A stretch of 64,000 nucleotides of DNA from JBGQOJ01 sp052119585 (GTDB lineage Bacteria > Pseudomonadota > Alphaproteobacteria > Rhodobacterales > Rhodobacteraceae), in NCBI RefSeq assembly GCF_052119585.1, contig NZ_JBGQOJ010000001.1, positions 434,001-498,000 on the forward strand. Reading direction: 5' to 3'. Shown here piece after piece: positions 63,350-64,000 of this stretch (position 1 is the first letter of the stretch; the number at the start of each line of letters is the position of its first letter). Below the pieces are notes generated by a model. The model was not told where the DNA came from and did no database searches. It saw only the letters and a list, made by a program, of their open reading frames with translations. A program made the position numbers and the translations under genes.

Positions 63350-64000
63350 TCACGCGACCAGTGCCGCAGCCTTTTTCAGGTCGACAGAAACCAGTTGGCT
63401 GACCCCTTGCTCTGCCATCGTCACCCCGAACAACCGGTCCATCCGCGCCATCGTCACCGCATGGTGGGTGATGATCAGGAACCGTGTGTTGGTCTGGCGC
63501 GTCATCTCGTCCAGCAGGTCGCAGAACCGCGTAACATTGGCGTCGTCCAGGGGCGCATCCACCTCGTCCAGCACGCAGATCGGCGCGGGGTTGGCAAGGA
63601 ACACGCCAAAGATAAGCGCCAATGCAGTCAGCGTTTGTTCGCCACCCGACAGCAGCGACAGGGTGCTTAGTTTTTTGCCCGGTGGCTGGCACATGATTTC
63701 CAGACCAGCCTCCAGCGGATCATCGGATTCCACCAGAACCAGCTTGGCGTCCCCGCCGCCGAAAAGATGGGTGAACAGAAGGGTAAAGTTCGCGTTGACC
63801 TGCTCAAAGGCCGTCAGCAAACGCTCGCGGCCTTCGCGGTTCAGACTGGCAATGCCCGACCGCAGCGCTTTGATCGCCTCTTCCAGATCGGTTTTTTCCG
63901 TGACCAGAGTGTCATGCTCTTGCTGCACGTCCCTGGCGTCTTCCTCGGCCCGCAGGTTCACGGCCCCCAAGGCGTCGCGCTGCCGCTTCAGCCGGTTTAC
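63350..64000 (-). CDS. smc: chromosome segregation protein SMC, C-terminal part (5' part beyond window)
   Basis: The last 216 codons of SMC, the coiled-coil ATPase that organises chromosomes, are present; the frame is open at position 64000. Visible are the end of the coiled coil (VNRLKRQRDALGAVNLRAEE), the ABC signature LSLLSGGEQTLTALALIFGV, the Walker B block PICVLDEVDAPLDDANVTRF and the final switch ITHHAVTMARMDRLFGVTM. The stop is at 63350-63352. Identification is certain although most of the protein lies outside. Confidence 0.96.
   Translation of the reverse strand, partial: VNRLKRQRDALGAVNLRAEEDARDVQQEHDTLVTEKTDLEEAIKALRSGIASLNREGRERLLTAFEQVNANFTLLFTHLFGGGDAKLVLVESDDPLEAGLEIMCQPPGKKLSTLSLLSGGEQTLTALALIFGVFLANPAPICVLDEVDAPLDDANVTRFCDLLDEMTRQTNTRFLIITHHAVTMARMDRLFGVTMAEQGVSQLVSVDLKKAAALVA

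Overview
The window is chromosomal DNA of an alphaproteobacterium, most likely a marine Rhodobacteraceae member (Roseobacter group). Clues are the nusG-rplKA-rplJL-rpoBC order with tuf and tRNA-Trp next to secE, a short HPr kinase in an operon with RapZ and PTS proteins under a ChvG/ChvI-type two-component system, (2S)-methylsuccinyl-CoA dehydrogenase of the ethylmalonyl-CoA pathway, and several small families typical of this group (DUF1491, DUF1636, DUF2062, DUF6473-like). No prophage, insertion sequence, CRISPR array or integrative element was seen. The window looks like core genome.

Layout. 1-13.2 kb, minus strand: the transcription/translation block rpoC (cut by the window edge), rpoB, rplL, rplJ, rplA, rplK, nusG, secE, a sulfotransferase-like gene, tRNA-Trp, a ZntB-like CorA transporter and tuf. 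13.3-18.7 kb: a lipoprotein, parC, an SH3-domain protein, a short-chain dehydrogenase, a HIG1-like membrane protein and a PduO-type cobalamin adenosyltransferase. 18.8-23.2 kb: etfB-etfA, a DUF6473-like protein, 3-hydroxybutyryl-CoA dehydrogenase and an acyltransferase. 23.3-27.8 kb, minus: chvI-chvG-hprK-rapZ-EIIA-HPr, tightly overlapped. 28.1-33.7 kb: pckA, a TauE-like exporter, mcd and an MFS transporter. 33.8-42.6 kb, minus: a long housekeeping run folK, rpoZ, rsh, DUF2062, pdxJ, acpS, lepB, rnc, era, DUF1491, recO. 42.6-51.4 kb: a NYN-domain protein, ispH, rnhA, a TRIC/YicG membrane protein, a YeaQ-like protein, three tandem peptide deformylase genes with fmt, a MalY/PatB-type lyase, an L,D-transpeptidase, a fatty acid desaturase and a small conserved protein. 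51.5-62.0 kb: two cobalamin clusters (minus: small His-containing membrane protein, cbiX, cobH, cobL, cobI, cbiG-cobJ fusion, cobM; plus: DUF1636, cobC, cbiB) flanking a glutathionyl-hydroquinone reductase-like GST and an atypical receiver protein. 62.1-64.0 kb: a lytic transglycosylase and the 3' end of smc.

How it fits together: mcd, pckA, etfBA and the hydroxybutyryl-CoA dehydrogenase suggest acetate/short-chain acyl-CoA assimilation, whose mutases need adenosylcobalamin. The cob genes and the adenosyltransferase supply that cofactor. The PTS proteins have no sugar permease here and look like a regulatory phosphorelay.

I did not find a clearly undescribed system. The observations most worth following are the degenerate third deformylase-like protein in the def-def-def-fmt operon, the CbiX plus CbiG-CobJ signature of early cobalt insertion, a TTGCGCT repeat shared by the pckA and mcd upstream regions, a REP-like intergenic element, and an apparent terminator plus promoter that separate secE from nusG.
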